From assembly GCF_024198235.1 (NCBI RefSeq), contig NZ_JAKCFB010000032.1, positions 1 through 64,000 of the forward strand: a DNA stretch of 64,000 nucleotides, read 5' to 3'. Of the stretch, positions 26,718 to 34,583 are shown piece after piece (positions within the stretch are counted from its first letter, which is position 1; each line of letters opens with the position of its first letter). The position numbers were made by a program, and so were the translations under genes. A model generated the notes under the pieces. That model saw only the letters and a program-made list of their open reading frames with translations, was not told where the DNA came from and ran no database searches. Origin of the DNA: Myxococcus dinghuensis (GTDB lineage: Bacteria > Myxococcota > Myxococcia > Myxococcales > Myxococcaceae).

Positions 26718-28181
26718 CTACATCGACAGGCCGGCGGCGAAGTTGACGACGAACTCACCCGTCTGGGGCTCCCGGGTGAAGTCGAGCCCGAGCGCGGGGA
26801 CGGCGACGCTGCGCAGGTAGACGCGGAGGCCCGCGCCGGGCGCGGCGTAGCGGAGCCGCGCGTTCTTCCAGGCGACGCGCCCCACGTCGAGGAAGGCGTG
26901 CGCCGTGAAGGTCGCCATGCTCGGGCTCCACAGCGGCACCTGGTACTCGAGCGTGGCCGTCGCGGCCTGCTCGGCCCAGAGCGTCTCCTTGGTGAAGCCG
27001 CGGCTGCCCGTGCGGCCTCCCAGCAGGAGCGCGTGCACGGTGGGGTCGCCCCACACGCGCTCGAAGCTGCCCAGGAGCGTGAGTGACTGCTTGCCGAACA
27101 CCGACAGCGTGTAGCCGGCGAACGCGGACACCTGCCGGAACGCGCGCGTCGAGCCGATGGCCTCGAGCCCCTGCCGGAAGCTCAACCGGGCCAGGGGGCC
27201 TTCGTTGAAATAGAAGTGGAAGTCCTGCCCCAGGTACTCGGCGGACACGCTGACGCCGAACACGTCGCTGCGCTCGGGGGCGACGCCACCCGCCGCGCGG
27301 GGCAGGGGCTTGTTGAGCAGGGTGAACACCCCCGCGCCCACGTTGAGCTCCGGCAGGAACTGGTAGCCCAGCGTCGCGGAGGCGTCGACCCGCCGGTCCG
27401 TGTACTCCTCCACGACGACGTCGCGGACGCGGCGCTCGCGGTCGAGCTTCGCGTACTGCCCGAAGAGGGAGGCGGTCCACCGGGTGCCGGCGATGCCGGG
27501 GTCTCGATAGAGGGAGAAGACGTTGCCGCCGCGGTTGCCCGCGAGCGCGCCCAGGACGAACGTCTTGTTGAGGCCGAAGAGGTTGGTCTCCAGCGCGAAC
27601 AGCCCCACCTGCCACTGGCCCTTGCTGGAGGTGAACATGGGGATGGGCAGCAGCGTCCAGCGCTCGTCCACCTGGACCTGGAGCACCACGCCCTCGCCCT
27701 CCGGCCTCGAGCGCACGGCGACGCTCTTGAAGAGCTTGAGGTTGAGCAGCCGGCGCTTCAGCTCGGGGCCGGCGTCGCGGGTGAGCAGCTCCCCCGGCAG
27801 CGTGCGCAGGGCCCTCAGGATGACGGCGTCCTGGGTCCGCGCGTTGCCCTCGATGTCGATGCGCTCGATGCGCCCGGGGACCAGCTCCGCCTCCGGGAGC
27901 GGGCCCTCCGGGGGCGAGGCCACCTGGGATACCTCCACCTCCACCGCGGGCTGGCTCGGGGCCTCCTGCGCGTGCGCCACGTCGGGCATGCCCATCAACT
28001 GCAGGGCGAGCAGCATCCACGCTTGCGGCGGGATGGGGCAGAACGTGCCGGACAGGCGTGGGGAGAGGGGCTGGGACGTGGCGCGGAGTGGGGCCACTCC
28101 CGGCGTGCGCGGGCCGGCGTGCGCCGGAGTCCGCGGCGCGGCGGAGGGCGGTGGGCGGTCGTGGGCCGAGGGCGTGCGCAT
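26718..28181 (-). CDS. Omp85/BamA-like outer-membrane protein
   Basis: A 487-residue outer-membrane protein with a POTRA-like domain (about 100-175: IERIDIEGNARTQDAVILRAL, LNLKLFKSVAVRSRPEG) followed by a beta-barrel with alternating residues and the LGGRTGSRGF loop, the conserved RG(F/Y) motif of Omp85 proteins. One POTRA instead of BamA's five suggests a specialised translocator (TamA/TpsB/patatin-like type). A signal sequence is not at residue 1; the best hydrophobic stretch ends in AHAQ (about 71). The first about 55 residues are Pro/Arg-rich, and a later start, for example ATG 28016, is quite possible. It lacks a C-terminal Phe. Confidence 0.8.
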   Translation of the reverse strand: MRTPSAHDRPPPSAAPRTPAHAGPRTPGVAPLRATSQPLSPRLSGTFCPIPPQAWMLLALQLMGMPDVAHAQEAPSQPAVEVEVSQVASPPEGPLPEAELVPGRIERIDIEGNARTQDAVILRALRTLPGELLTRDAGPELKRRLLNLKLFKSVAVRSRPEGEGVVLQVQVDERWTLLPIPMFTSSKGQWQVGLFALETNLFGLNKTFVLGALAGNRGGNVFSLYRDPGIAGTRWTASLFGQYAKLDRERRVRDVVVEEYTDRRVDASATLGYQFLPELNVGAGVFTLLNKPLPRAAGGVAPERSDVFGVSVSAEYLGQDFHFYFNEGPLARLSFRQGLEAIGSTRAFRQVSAFAGYTLSVFGKQSLTLLGSFERVWGDPTVHALLLGGRTGSRGFTKETLWAEQAATATLEYQVPLWSPSMATFTAHAFLDVGRVAWKNARLRYAAPGAGLRVYLRSVAVPALGLDFTREPQTGEFVVNFAAGLSM

Positions 28182-28306
28182 GCGGGCATCCGTGGGGCTG
28201 GGCCGGCGGAAAGGAGACGTACGGGTAGCGCCCCGGCTCCATCCAGGAGCGGGTGCGGTGGTTCAGGGGGGCGCGAGGTGTCGTGGGCCGAACGCTTGGC
28301 GCCCGG

Positions 28307-28801
28307 TCACCTGGGGGCGGGACTCACGGCCGCCAACAGGCGGTCCATGAGGCGGAAGACGGTCGCCTCCTCGTCGTCGCTCATGGTGGCGATGAAGCTG
28401 GCGAGCGCGGTCGCCATCCGGTCCTTGATGCCGACGTAGGCCGTCTGTCCCCGGGGCGTGAGCGCGTTGATCACCGTGCGGCGATCCGCGGGCAGGCGCG
28501 TGCGCTTCACCAGCCCGCGTGACTCCAGCCGGTCCATGATGCCGGTGATGCTCTTGTCGTTGATGTTGGCCAGCCGCGACAGGGCGCCCGTGCTCAGCGG
28601 GCCCTCGTGCCCCAACCAGAGGATGACGTGACCCTGGGGAGAGCTGAGCTCGTGCTCGTCGCAGAACTGGCGGACCGGATCCCTCAGCACCGAGCGATCC
28701 CTGTTGAAGTCCATCAACTTGCGCAGGAGCCGGTCGCTCGTCTCCCGGAGGTCCCGGGCCGGCGCGAGGATGGGCGCCACCTGGTTCGAGTGCATCGTCA
28801 T
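28307..28801 (-). CDS. MarR-family transcriptional regulator
   Basis: A 164-residue winged-helix regulator. The core matches MarR proteins: LSSPQGHVILWLGHEGPLS, then a recognition helix (LSRLANINDKSITGIMDRLE) and the wing (RGLVKRTRLPADRRTVINAL). ATG 28801 has GGAAGG six bases upstream; ATG 28795 is an alternative. It is divergent from the SDR gene, and the space between contains two palindromes (28923-28953), so it probably controls that gene and itself. Confidence 0.9.
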   Translation of the reverse strand: MTMHSNQVAPILAPARDLRETSDRLLRKLMDFNRDRSVLRDPVRQFCDEHELSSPQGHVILWLGHEGPLSTGALSRLANINDKSITGIMDRLESRGLVKRTRLPADRRTVINALTPRGQTAYVGIKDRMATALASFIATMSDDEEATVFRLMDRLLAAVSPAPR

Positions 28802-28922
28802 CGGGAGCCTTCCATCGGATCTCCGTCCGTCGCCGTCACGCGCCTCGGGAGACGCGCCCGTCGCGTCGCGCGGGCCCGATGCGGGGTGCCGGAGCCCACG
28901 TCCACTGGTGGATACACCACAA

Positions 28923-28937
28923 TGCAGATACTCCGCA
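28923..28937. promoter_or_regulatory. Putative MarR operator, imperfect copy
   Basis: TGCAGATACTCCGCA is an imperfect version of the perfect palindrome 16 bp to the right. The pair lies between the divergent MarR and SDR genes, as expected for an autoregulated divergent promoter. Confidence 0.5.
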
Positions 28938-28938
28938 A

Positions 28939-28953
28939 TGCGGATTATCCGCA
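28939..28953. promoter_or_regulatory. Putative MarR operator, perfect palindrome
   Basis: TGCGGATTATCCGCA is a perfect 7-1-7 inverted repeat of the size MarR dimers bind. A similar copy begins 16 bp upstream (centre spacing one and a half turns), which would suit two dimers side by side. Confidence 0.6.
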
Positions 28954-29055
28954 ACGCGTCTCTTCGGCGCTCCCCTGGATGGCCGCCCGGGACCCGGGGG
29001 CTGGCGGGGAGGCGGGCGGGGCGTTAGCAAGCAACGCCAAACTCCCGAGGGAAAC

Positions 29056-29850
29056 ATGGATCTGGATCTGAAGGGCAGGGTCGCGCTGGTCAGTGGCTCC
29101 ACGGCAGGAATCGGGCTCGCCATCGTCGAGGCGCTGGCGCGCGACGGCGCGGAGGTCATCGTGAATGGCCGCACCCAGGCGCGGGTGGACGCGGCGGTGG
29201 CGGAGGTGCGGCGCAAGCTGCCGGACGCGCGGCTGCGCGGGGTGGCGGCGGACCTGGGCACGGCGGAGGGGGTGAAGCAGATCGTCGCCCTGGTTCCCCA
29301 CGTGGACATCCTCGTGAACAACCTGGGCATCTTCGAGCCGAAGATGTTCGAGGAGATTCCGGACGAGGACTGGCTGCGCCTCTTCGACGTCAACGTGATG
29401 AGCGGCGTGCGGCTCAGCCGCCACTACCTGAAGGGCATGAAGCAGAAGGACTGGGGCCGCATCGTCTTCATCTCCAGCGAGTCCGCGCTCCAGATTCCGG
29501 TGGAGATGATCCACTACGGCGTGACGAAGACGGCGCAGATCGCCCTGGCGCGCGGAATCGCCGAGGGCCTGCAGGGGACGAACATCACCGTGAACTCCAT
29601 CCTGCCGGGGCCCACGCGCTCGGAAGGCGTGGAGGTGTTCCTGGCGGACCTGGCGCGCCAGCGGGGCGTGGACGTGGACACGGTGGAGCGCGAGTTCTTC
29701 AAGAACGCGCGGCCGTCGTCGCTCATCCAGCGCTTCGCGCGCACCGAGGAGGTGGGGGACCTGGTCGCGTTCGTGTGCAGCCCACGCGCCTCCGGCATCA
29801 ACGGCAGCGCGCTGCGGGTGGACGGCGGCGTGGTGCGCGCCATCCCCTGA
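29056..29850 (+). CDS. Short-chain dehydrogenase/reductase
   Basis: A 264-residue classical SDR oxidoreductase: the cofactor-binding GSTAGIG (about 14-20), NNLG, catalytic Ser in ISSES and Tyr/Lys in YGVTK, and PGPTRSEG after the active site. The cofactor preference is NADP-leaning by the Arg after the second strand (NGRTQAR). The substrate is unknown. The ATG at 29056 follows GAGGGAAAC. It is divergent from and probably repressed by the MarR gene. Confidence 0.92.
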   Translation: MDLDLKGRVALVSGSTAGIGLAIVEALARDGAEVIVNGRTQARVDAAVAEVRRKLPDARLRGVAADLGTAEGVKQIVALVPHVDILVNNLGIFEPKMFEEIPDEDWLRLFDVNVMSGVRLSRHYLKGMKQKDWGRIVFISSESALQIPVEMIHYGVTKTAQIALARGIAEGLQGTNITVNSILPGPTRSEGVEVFLADLARQRGVDVDTVEREFFKNARPSSLIQRFARTEEVGDLVAFVCSPRASGINGSALRVDGGVVRAIP

Positions 29851-29886
29851 CGCCGCGCTCCCGCGCGAGCCGCGCATGACATGAAA

Positions 29887-29920
29887 AAGGCCCGGCGTCC
29901 TCGAGGGGGCACCGGGCCTT
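29887..29920. terminator. Bidirectional hairpin between SDR and small membrane gene
   Basis: A 9-bp stem AAGGCCCGG/CCGGGCCTT with a 16-base loop, flanked by A-rich sequence on the left and CTTC on the right. It lies between two convergent genes and would terminate in both directions. Confidence 0.6.
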
Positions 29921-29945
29921 CTTCATGTCGACCGAGGTGGGTCGC

Positions 29946-30197
29946 CTATGTCTGGTTCGCCACGCCGCGCGCCGTCTCGTCCGCGGCCTTGCCGCTGAGC
30001 ACCGCGCTGCCGGCGTAGAGGGCCAGGCCCACCACGCCGAGCGCCGCGGCCTCCGTGTGGACGGCGAAGACCACGCCCATCCACGCCATCACTCCCGTCG
30101 CCGTCGCGAACGCCGCCGCCACCGCCCCCGCTGCCTTCCTCATCCGCTCGCTCCCTCGCTGTCGAGCCTCCGCAGGCCCGATGTGGAACCGAATCAC
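29946..30197 (-). CDS. Small two-helix membrane protein
   Basis: An 83-residue hypothetical protein with two hydrophobic segments (about residues 22-44 and 51-68: AGAVAAAFATATGVMAWMGV and AALGVVGLALYAGSAVL). GTG 30197 has GGAGG eight bases upstream; an inner ATG at 30143 is also plausible. It lies convergent to the SDR gene and divergent from the exo operon. I do not recognise the family. Confidence 0.5.
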   Translation of the reverse strand: MIRFHIGPAEARQRGSERMRKAAGAVAAAFATATGVMAWMGVVFAVHTEAAALGVVGLALYAGSAVLSGKAADETARGVANQT

Positions 30198-30518
30198 CTC
30201 GTGTTCCTCCAATTACAAACGGCGTGCCGCGCACGGACGGTGCGGAATGGGCAGCACGGTTCCTCCCGAGGGGAAAAGGACTTCCACACGCGGGAGGTTG
30301 GCTGGCGAAAGCTCCAGGAGTCGTACCCGTCCAATGGCGGTAATTCTTCCCGGACCCGGGGACGTCGCATGCCGTGGCATTTCGTAACCCACGGCGATCC
30401 ATGGGTTTTCCCTCCCGGGTCCGAATGGCACACCCGCTGCTATGGCAAGCGCGCCGAAGGCGTGCACCGCGTGGGTGCGGGCACGCGAGACATCCGCAGC
30501 GACGAGGGAGAGCAGACG
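30198..30518. other. Gene-free leader region of the exo operon
   Basis: About 320 bp without a supported gene between the small membrane gene and exoA. It holds the candidate sigma-54 promoter (30426-30441) and a short palindrome, ATGCCGTGGCAT (30369-30380), 45 bp upstream of it that could be part of an enhancer site. I see no other clear element. Confidence 0.5.
30426..30441 (+). promoter_or_regulatory. Candidate sigma-54 promoter of exoA-I
   Basis: TGGCACACCCGCTGCT matches the -24/-12 consensus TGGCACG-N4-TTGCW at all key GG and GC positions (two deviations, the seventh and twelfth bases). It would start transcription near 30452, about 67 nt before exoA. The M. xanthus exo operon is known to be controlled by the NtrC-type activator Nla6, which fits. 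Confidence 0.6.
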
Positions 30519-31091
30519 ATGGGCAAGACGAGCGCGGGGTTCTGGACGGTGCTGGGCGTGGTGCTCCTGGGGGGGTGTGCTCACCAGTCCGCGAAGAACG
30601 TGGACAATTCGGACCAGCCGTATCGCATCGGCCGTGAGGACGTGCTGGACGTCGCGGTGTGGCGCGACGCGGAGCTGTCTCGGACGCTGCCGGTCCGTCC
30701 GGATGGCTACATCTCCATGCCGATGATCGGCGAGGTGATGGCGGCGGGCAAGACGCCCACGGAGCTGGCCGAGGCGCTCAAGTCGAGCTACCAGCCGTTC
30801 GTGCAGGAGCCGCGCGTGACGGTCATCGTCCGCGAGGTCAACAGCAGCCGGGTGTTCGTCACCGGCGAGGTCACCCACCCGGGGGCGTATCCGCTGCGCG
30901 GCCGCGTGTCGCTGCTGCAGGCCATCGCGCTGGCGGGCGGCTTCACGGACTTCGCCAACTCCGACGGCATCGTGGTCATCCGCAGCGACGGCAACGGCGG
31001 GCAGATCCCCGTGCGCTACAGCGACCTCATCTCTCCGGACGGGGGGCAGGACGTCATCCTCCGTCCCGGCGACACCATCGTCGTGCCGTGA
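30519..31091 (+). CDS. exoA: Polysaccharide export lipoprotein ExoA (Wza-like OPX)
   Basis: Outer-membrane polysaccharide export component. The 190-residue protein has a lipoprotein signal ending in LGGC (Cys20) and two parts of the OPX fold: the Poly_export domain (YRIGREDVLDVAVWRDAELS to about 105, with VRPDGYISMPMIGEVMAAG) and a SLBB domain (VFVTGEVTHPGAYPLRGRVS). The operon order identifies it as ExoA (FdgA) of the M. xanthus spore-coat exo operon. It starts the operon behind the sigma-54 promoter. It is shorter than E. coli Wza, lacking the C-terminal amphipathic helix, so a separate barrel (the next gene) may form the pore. Confidence 0.93.
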   Translation: MGKTSAGFWTVLGVVLLGGCAHQSAKNVDNSDQPYRIGREDVLDVAVWRDAELSRTLPVRPDGYISMPMIGEVMAAGKTPTELAEALKSSYQPFVQEPRVTVIVREVNSSRVFVTGEVTHPGAYPLRGRVSLLQAIALAGGFTDFANSDGIVVIRSDGNGGQIPVRYSDLISPDGGQDVILRPGDTIVVP

Positions 31092-31156
31092 GGCGACGGG
31101 GGCGGTCGGGGCGGGGTGTCCATGGACGGTGTCGGGGCTGGCGAGGGAGGACGACG

Positions 31157-32302
31157 GTGAAGGGCGACTGGAAGAAATGGCTGCTCACGGGCCTGATGCT
31201 CACCGCGCCGGCGGCGTCGGCGGCGACCTTGTGGGAGCCGCGGCTGCGCGTCGCCGCGGAGGAGCGCTACGACGACGACCTGCGCCTGGGCACGGGTGAC
31301 GGGCAGTTGATGACGAAGGTGTCGCCGCGCGTGGGCATCCGGGGCCAGGACGAGCGGCTCACGCTGGATGGCGCCTACGCCGCGGACATGCTGATGCGGC
31401 ACGGCTCCGGCAAGCTGACGCTGGACCACCGCGGGACGATCGAGGGGCGCTACCTCCTGTCCCGGCGGTTGCGGGTGGACTCGGCGGTGCGTCTCTACCG
31501 CGTGTCGGACCCCACCTCGCTGCCGCGTGACGGTCTGGCCCGCTCCACCTCACCCACCTTCTTCACGCAGGCCCGGCTGGGCTTCACGGGGCGGGCGACG
31601 GAGCGCACGGACGTGCGCGTCGGCTACACGCTCGAGGCGGTGAAGATCCTCGACGCCGGGCAGAAGGCGGGCTACGCGCACACGCCGACGCTGGAGCTGA
31701 TGTACCGCACCACGCGGCGGCTCACCCTGGGCGCGGAGTACCGCTACCAGGGCTTCCTCTACGACAACACCCTGTCCCAGTCCCACGGCGTGGCGGCCAC
31801 GCTGCGCTACCGGCTGACGCGTCCCACGACGCTCATCGTCCGGGGCGGCCCGGTGCGCTACCTGGCGCCGGACGGACAGGAGGGCGGCTGGGTGCCGCGG
31901 GTGAACGTGGAGCTGGCGCGCGACGGCGAGCTGTTCGACCTGGGCATCGCGGTGGGGCACGACCTGGTGGGCGCCAGCGGCTTCGCCAACGCGCTGTGGG
32001 CCGACTACGCGACGGTGAGCCTGGCGCGTCGCTTCAACCACGAGTTCTCCGCGTTCGGCGCGGCGAGCTTCTTCCGCAACGGGCGCGCGCCCTCGCGGGA
32101 CTGGACGACGTTCGGCAGTACGCCCCTCGTGTCCCAGGGGTACGCAGTGGGGGGCGGAGTGGAGTACCGCTTCAACCGCCGGATGGCGGCGCAGGGAGCG
32201 GTGGATCGGATTGCCCAGGTGGGCGTGGCGGAGGCGGCGGGCGCTGCGGGTGATCTGACGCGCAACGTATTCGCCGTCCGCCTCATCGTGACGGCGTGGT
32301 GA
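31157..32302 (+). CDS. exoB: Outer-membrane beta-barrel protein ExoB
   Basis: A 381-residue exported protein with a signal peptide (cleavage near AASA-AT, about 23) and a chain of amphipathic strands (ARLGFTGRATERTDVRVGYTL, LTLGAEYRYQGFLYDN, LGAEYR-like repeats) ending in a C-terminal Trp, as required for barrel assembly. GTG 31157 follows GGGAGG by six bases. The operon position matches ExoB of the exo locus, an uncharacterised beta-barrel that may pair with the OPX lipoprotein ExoA to carry the spore-coat glycan across the outer membrane. Confidence 0.85.
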   Translation: MKGDWKKWLLTGLMLTAPAASAATLWEPRLRVAAEERYDDDLRLGTGDGQLMTKVSPRVGIRGQDERLTLDGAYAADMLMRHGSGKLTLDHRGTIEGRYLLSRRLRVDSAVRLYRVSDPTSLPRDGLARSTSPTFFTQARLGFTGRATERTDVRVGYTLEAVKILDAGQKAGYAHTPTLELMYRTTRRLTLGAEYRYQGFLYDNTLSQSHGVAATLRYRLTRPTTLIVRGGPVRYLAPDGQEGGWVPRVNVELARDGELFDLGIAVGHDLVGASGFANALWADYATVSLARRFNHEFSAFGAASFFRNGRAPSRDWTTFGSTPLVSQGYAVGGGVEYRFNRRMAAQGAVDRIAQVGVAEAAGAAGDLTRNVFAVRLIVTAW

Positions 32303-32335
32303 CAACACGTGAGTGGGTTGGAGGAGGAGCGGAAC

Positions 32336-33745
32336 ATGGAGCGTGGGATGACGGCGGATCAGCTGCTGGCCTCACTCTGGCGTCGCAAGGCGCTGGTGGG
32401 GGCGATCGCAGCGGCGGTCTTCGCGGTGGGCGCGGCCATCGTGATGACCCGGCCGAGCATGTATGAGGCGTCCGTGGTGGTCCGCGTGGAGCCGCAGCGG
32501 CCAGGGGAGGACATGGTGCAGCGCACGGTGAGCGAGCTCATCGAGCAGCGGCTCCTCACCGTCCGACAGGAGCTCCTGGCGCGCCCCGTGCTCCAGAAGG
32601 CCATCGAGGAGATGAACCTCTATCCGGACATCGTGTCCGAGAAGGGCATGGAGGCGGCAGTCACGCAGATGCGCAAGGACCTGACGGTGCGCGTGGAGGG
32701 CGACACGGCCTTCGAGCTGACGTACGCGAACCACGACCCGCAGGTGGCGGCGCAGGTGGCCAACCGCCTGCCGACCATCTTCTCCGAGGAGACGCTGAAG
32801 ATCCGTCAGGCGCAGGCGGCGCGCGCCACGGACCTCTTCAACGAGGAGATGTCGCAGATGGGCAAGGCCGTCTCGAGCTGGGAGCGGAAGATCGCCCAGT
32901 TCAAGGTGGACCACCTGGGGGAGCTGCCCGAGCAGATCGAGATGAACATGCGCGGCCTGGAGCGGGTGTCGCACGAGATGCAGACGAAGTCGGAGGAGCT
33001 GCGCGTGGCGGAGGCGCGTCGCTCCGACCTGGCGCGGGCCCGCAACGCGGTGGACAGCGAGGCCGGCCGCCTGGAGGCCGCGGAGAGCGGGCTCACCCGG
33101 GCGCTGGTGGGCGCGCGCACCAACTGGACGGAGGACCACCCGGAGATCAAGCGCATGGAGGCGGAGCTCGAGGGCATGGTCGCGCGGCGCAAGGACGCGG
33201 AGGGGCGGCTGTGGGCGGAGCGCGCCGAGCGCACCCGCGTGGCCTCGCTCATCGCCAACATCCAGAAGGAGATCGTCGACCTGCAGCAGAAGGCGGAGGC
33301 GTACCAGGGGCGGCTGAACAACACGCCGCGCTGGGCGCACGAGCTGGGGGTGATGAACCGCGACTATGAAATCGCGCGCACCAAGTACCAGAGCGTGGTG
33401 AGCCGGAAGGTGGAGGCGGAGATCGCCCAGGAGCTGGAGGCCAAGAGCTCCAAGAGCCTGTTCAACGTCATCTCGCCCGCGGGGGCGCCGGTGACGCCGG
33501 CGCGGCCGGACCGGATGACGGGGATGCTCATCGCGCTGCTGGTGGCGCTGGGCCTGGGGGTCCTCACGGGGGCGGTGTTGGAGATGCGGGATGACAGCCT
33601 GCGCGATGGGACGGAGGTGCATCAGCGCCTGACGCTCCCGGTGCTGGCGGTGGTGCCGGACATGCAGGGCAAGACGGAGAAGCGCGTGCTGATGCCGTCT
33701 TCGGGGACTCGGAACAACGTTCAGAGCCCCACCTCATTGAACTGA
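32336..33745 (+). CDS. exoC: Wzc/GumC-like chain-length regulator ExoC
   Basis: A 469-residue inner-membrane polysaccharide co-polymerase without kinase domain. Two membrane helices (about 19-37 and near the end, around 397-416) flank a long periplasmic coiled-coil region (about 150-340). The N-terminal Wzz segment (YEASVVVRVEPQRPGED) and the Pro-rich PGAPVTPARPDRM before the second helix are typical. ATG 32336 has GGAGG eight bases upstream. The kinase partner is the separate ExoD, so the Wzc function is split over two genes. Confidence 0.92.
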   Translation: MERGMTADQLLASLWRRKALVGAIAAAVFAVGAAIVMTRPSMYEASVVVRVEPQRPGEDMVQRTVSELIEQRLLTVRQELLARPVLQKAIEEMNLYPDIVSEKGMEAAVTQMRKDLTVRVEGDTAFELTYANHDPQVAAQVANRLPTIFSEETLKIRQAQAARATDLFNEEMSQMGKAVSSWERKIAQFKVDHLGELPEQIEMNMRGLERVSHEMQTKSEELRVAEARRSDLARARNAVDSEAGRLEAAESGLTRALVGARTNWTEDHPEIKRMEAELEGMVARRKDAEGRLWAERAERTRVASLIANIQKEIVDLQQKAEAYQGRLNNTPRWAHELGVMNRDYEIARTKYQSVVSRKVEAEIAQELEAKSSKSLFNVISPAGAPVTPARPDRMTGMLIALLVALGLGVLTGAVLEMRDDSLRDGTEVHQRLTLPVLAVVPDMQGKTEKRVLMPSSGTRNNVQSPTSLN

Positions 33746-33772
33746 CACCGACGGAAAGGACGGAAGGCGGAC

Positions 33773-34513
33773 ATGGACCAGACGATGGAGCGGGCGGGCA
33801 ACTTCCTCCCCCGCGTGGATGACAACACGACGAATCCGAACTCGGTGGACCGGCGGGTGGTGACACTCACGGCCCCGGCTTCGGCGGCGGCGGAGCAGTA
33901 CCGGAGCCTCTACTACCGGTTGGAGCGGATGCGGGAGCTGCGGCCCATGAAGGTCGTGGCGCTCACCTCGGCCATGCCGGGGGAGGGCAAGACGGTGACG
34001 AGCGTCAACCTGGCGATGGCGGCCGCGCGGGCGAACCCCGACCGGCGCATCCTCCTGGTGGACGCGGACCTGCGGCGCGGCGGCGTGGCCGCGACGCTGG
34101 GGGTACGCAACAAGACGGGCCTGGCGGAGCTGTTGACGGGGGAGGTGGAGGTGCGCGAGGTGGTGCGCCGCTTCCACGCCACGCGCATGGCACTCATCCC
34201 CGCCGGGGCCACGCCGGAGGACCCGTCCCAGGTGCTGGCCAGCCCCCGCATGAAGCAGTTCCTCAAGGCGGTGCGCGAGGGCTTCGACGAGGTGTACGTG
34301 GACCTGCCGCCGACGCTGCCGTTCGCGGACGCGGCCATCCTCGGCCACCAGGTGGACGGTCTGCTGATGGTCATCCGCGCCAACGTGACGCCGGGCAAGA
34401 CGGTGCACCAGGCGGTGGAGCAGTTGGCGGGCGCGCCCATCCTCGGCTGCGTGCTCAATGGCGCGGAGATCCAGGCGACGCCATACCTGAAGAACTACGA
34501 GAAGCAGCGGTAG
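33773..34513 (+). CDS. exoD: Tyrosine kinase ExoD (BtkA)
   Basis: A 246-residue bacterial tyrosine (BY) kinase. Walker A SAMPGEGKT (66-74), Walker A' LLVDADLRR (94-102) and Walker B VDLPP are present. The C-terminal tyrosine cluster is reduced to about two tyrosines (PYLKNYEKQR). It works with ExoC to control polysaccharide chain length. In M. xanthus the counterpart BtkA is needed for spore maturation. It follows exoC by 27 bp; a hairpin lies between it and exoE. Confidence 0.93.
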   Translation: MDQTMERAGNFLPRVDDNTTNPNSVDRRVVTLTAPASAAAEQYRSLYYRLERMRELRPMKVVALTSAMPGEGKTVTSVNLAMAAARANPDRRILLVDADLRRGGVAATLGVRNKTGLAELLTGEVEVREVVRRFHATRMALIPAGATPEDPSQVLASPRMKQFLKAVREGFDEVYVDLPPTLPFADAAILGHQVDGLLMVIRANVTPGKTVHQAVEQLAGAPILGCVLNGAEIQATPYLKNYEKQR

Positions 34514-34522
34514 CGGTGGTGC

Positions 34523-34562
34523 CCTCCGCCCCGGCCTCCCTTCACCGGGAGAGGGGCGGAGG
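34523..34562. terminator. Intra-operon hairpin between exoD and exoE
   Basis: A nested hairpin: outer 10-bp stem CCTCCGCCCC/GGGGCGGAGG and inner CTCCC/GGGAG. No T-run follows. It may reduce read-through or protect an RNA end, dividing the operon into a transport half and a synthesis half. Confidence 0.45.
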
Positions 34563-34583
34563 TGGGGTGTTCTGGGGACGGTC

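Noticed and set aside
30369-30380. ATGCCGTGGCAT palindrome in the exo leader
   Set aside because: Only 5-2-5 and found once; it is kept as a note on the leader region rather than called an operator.
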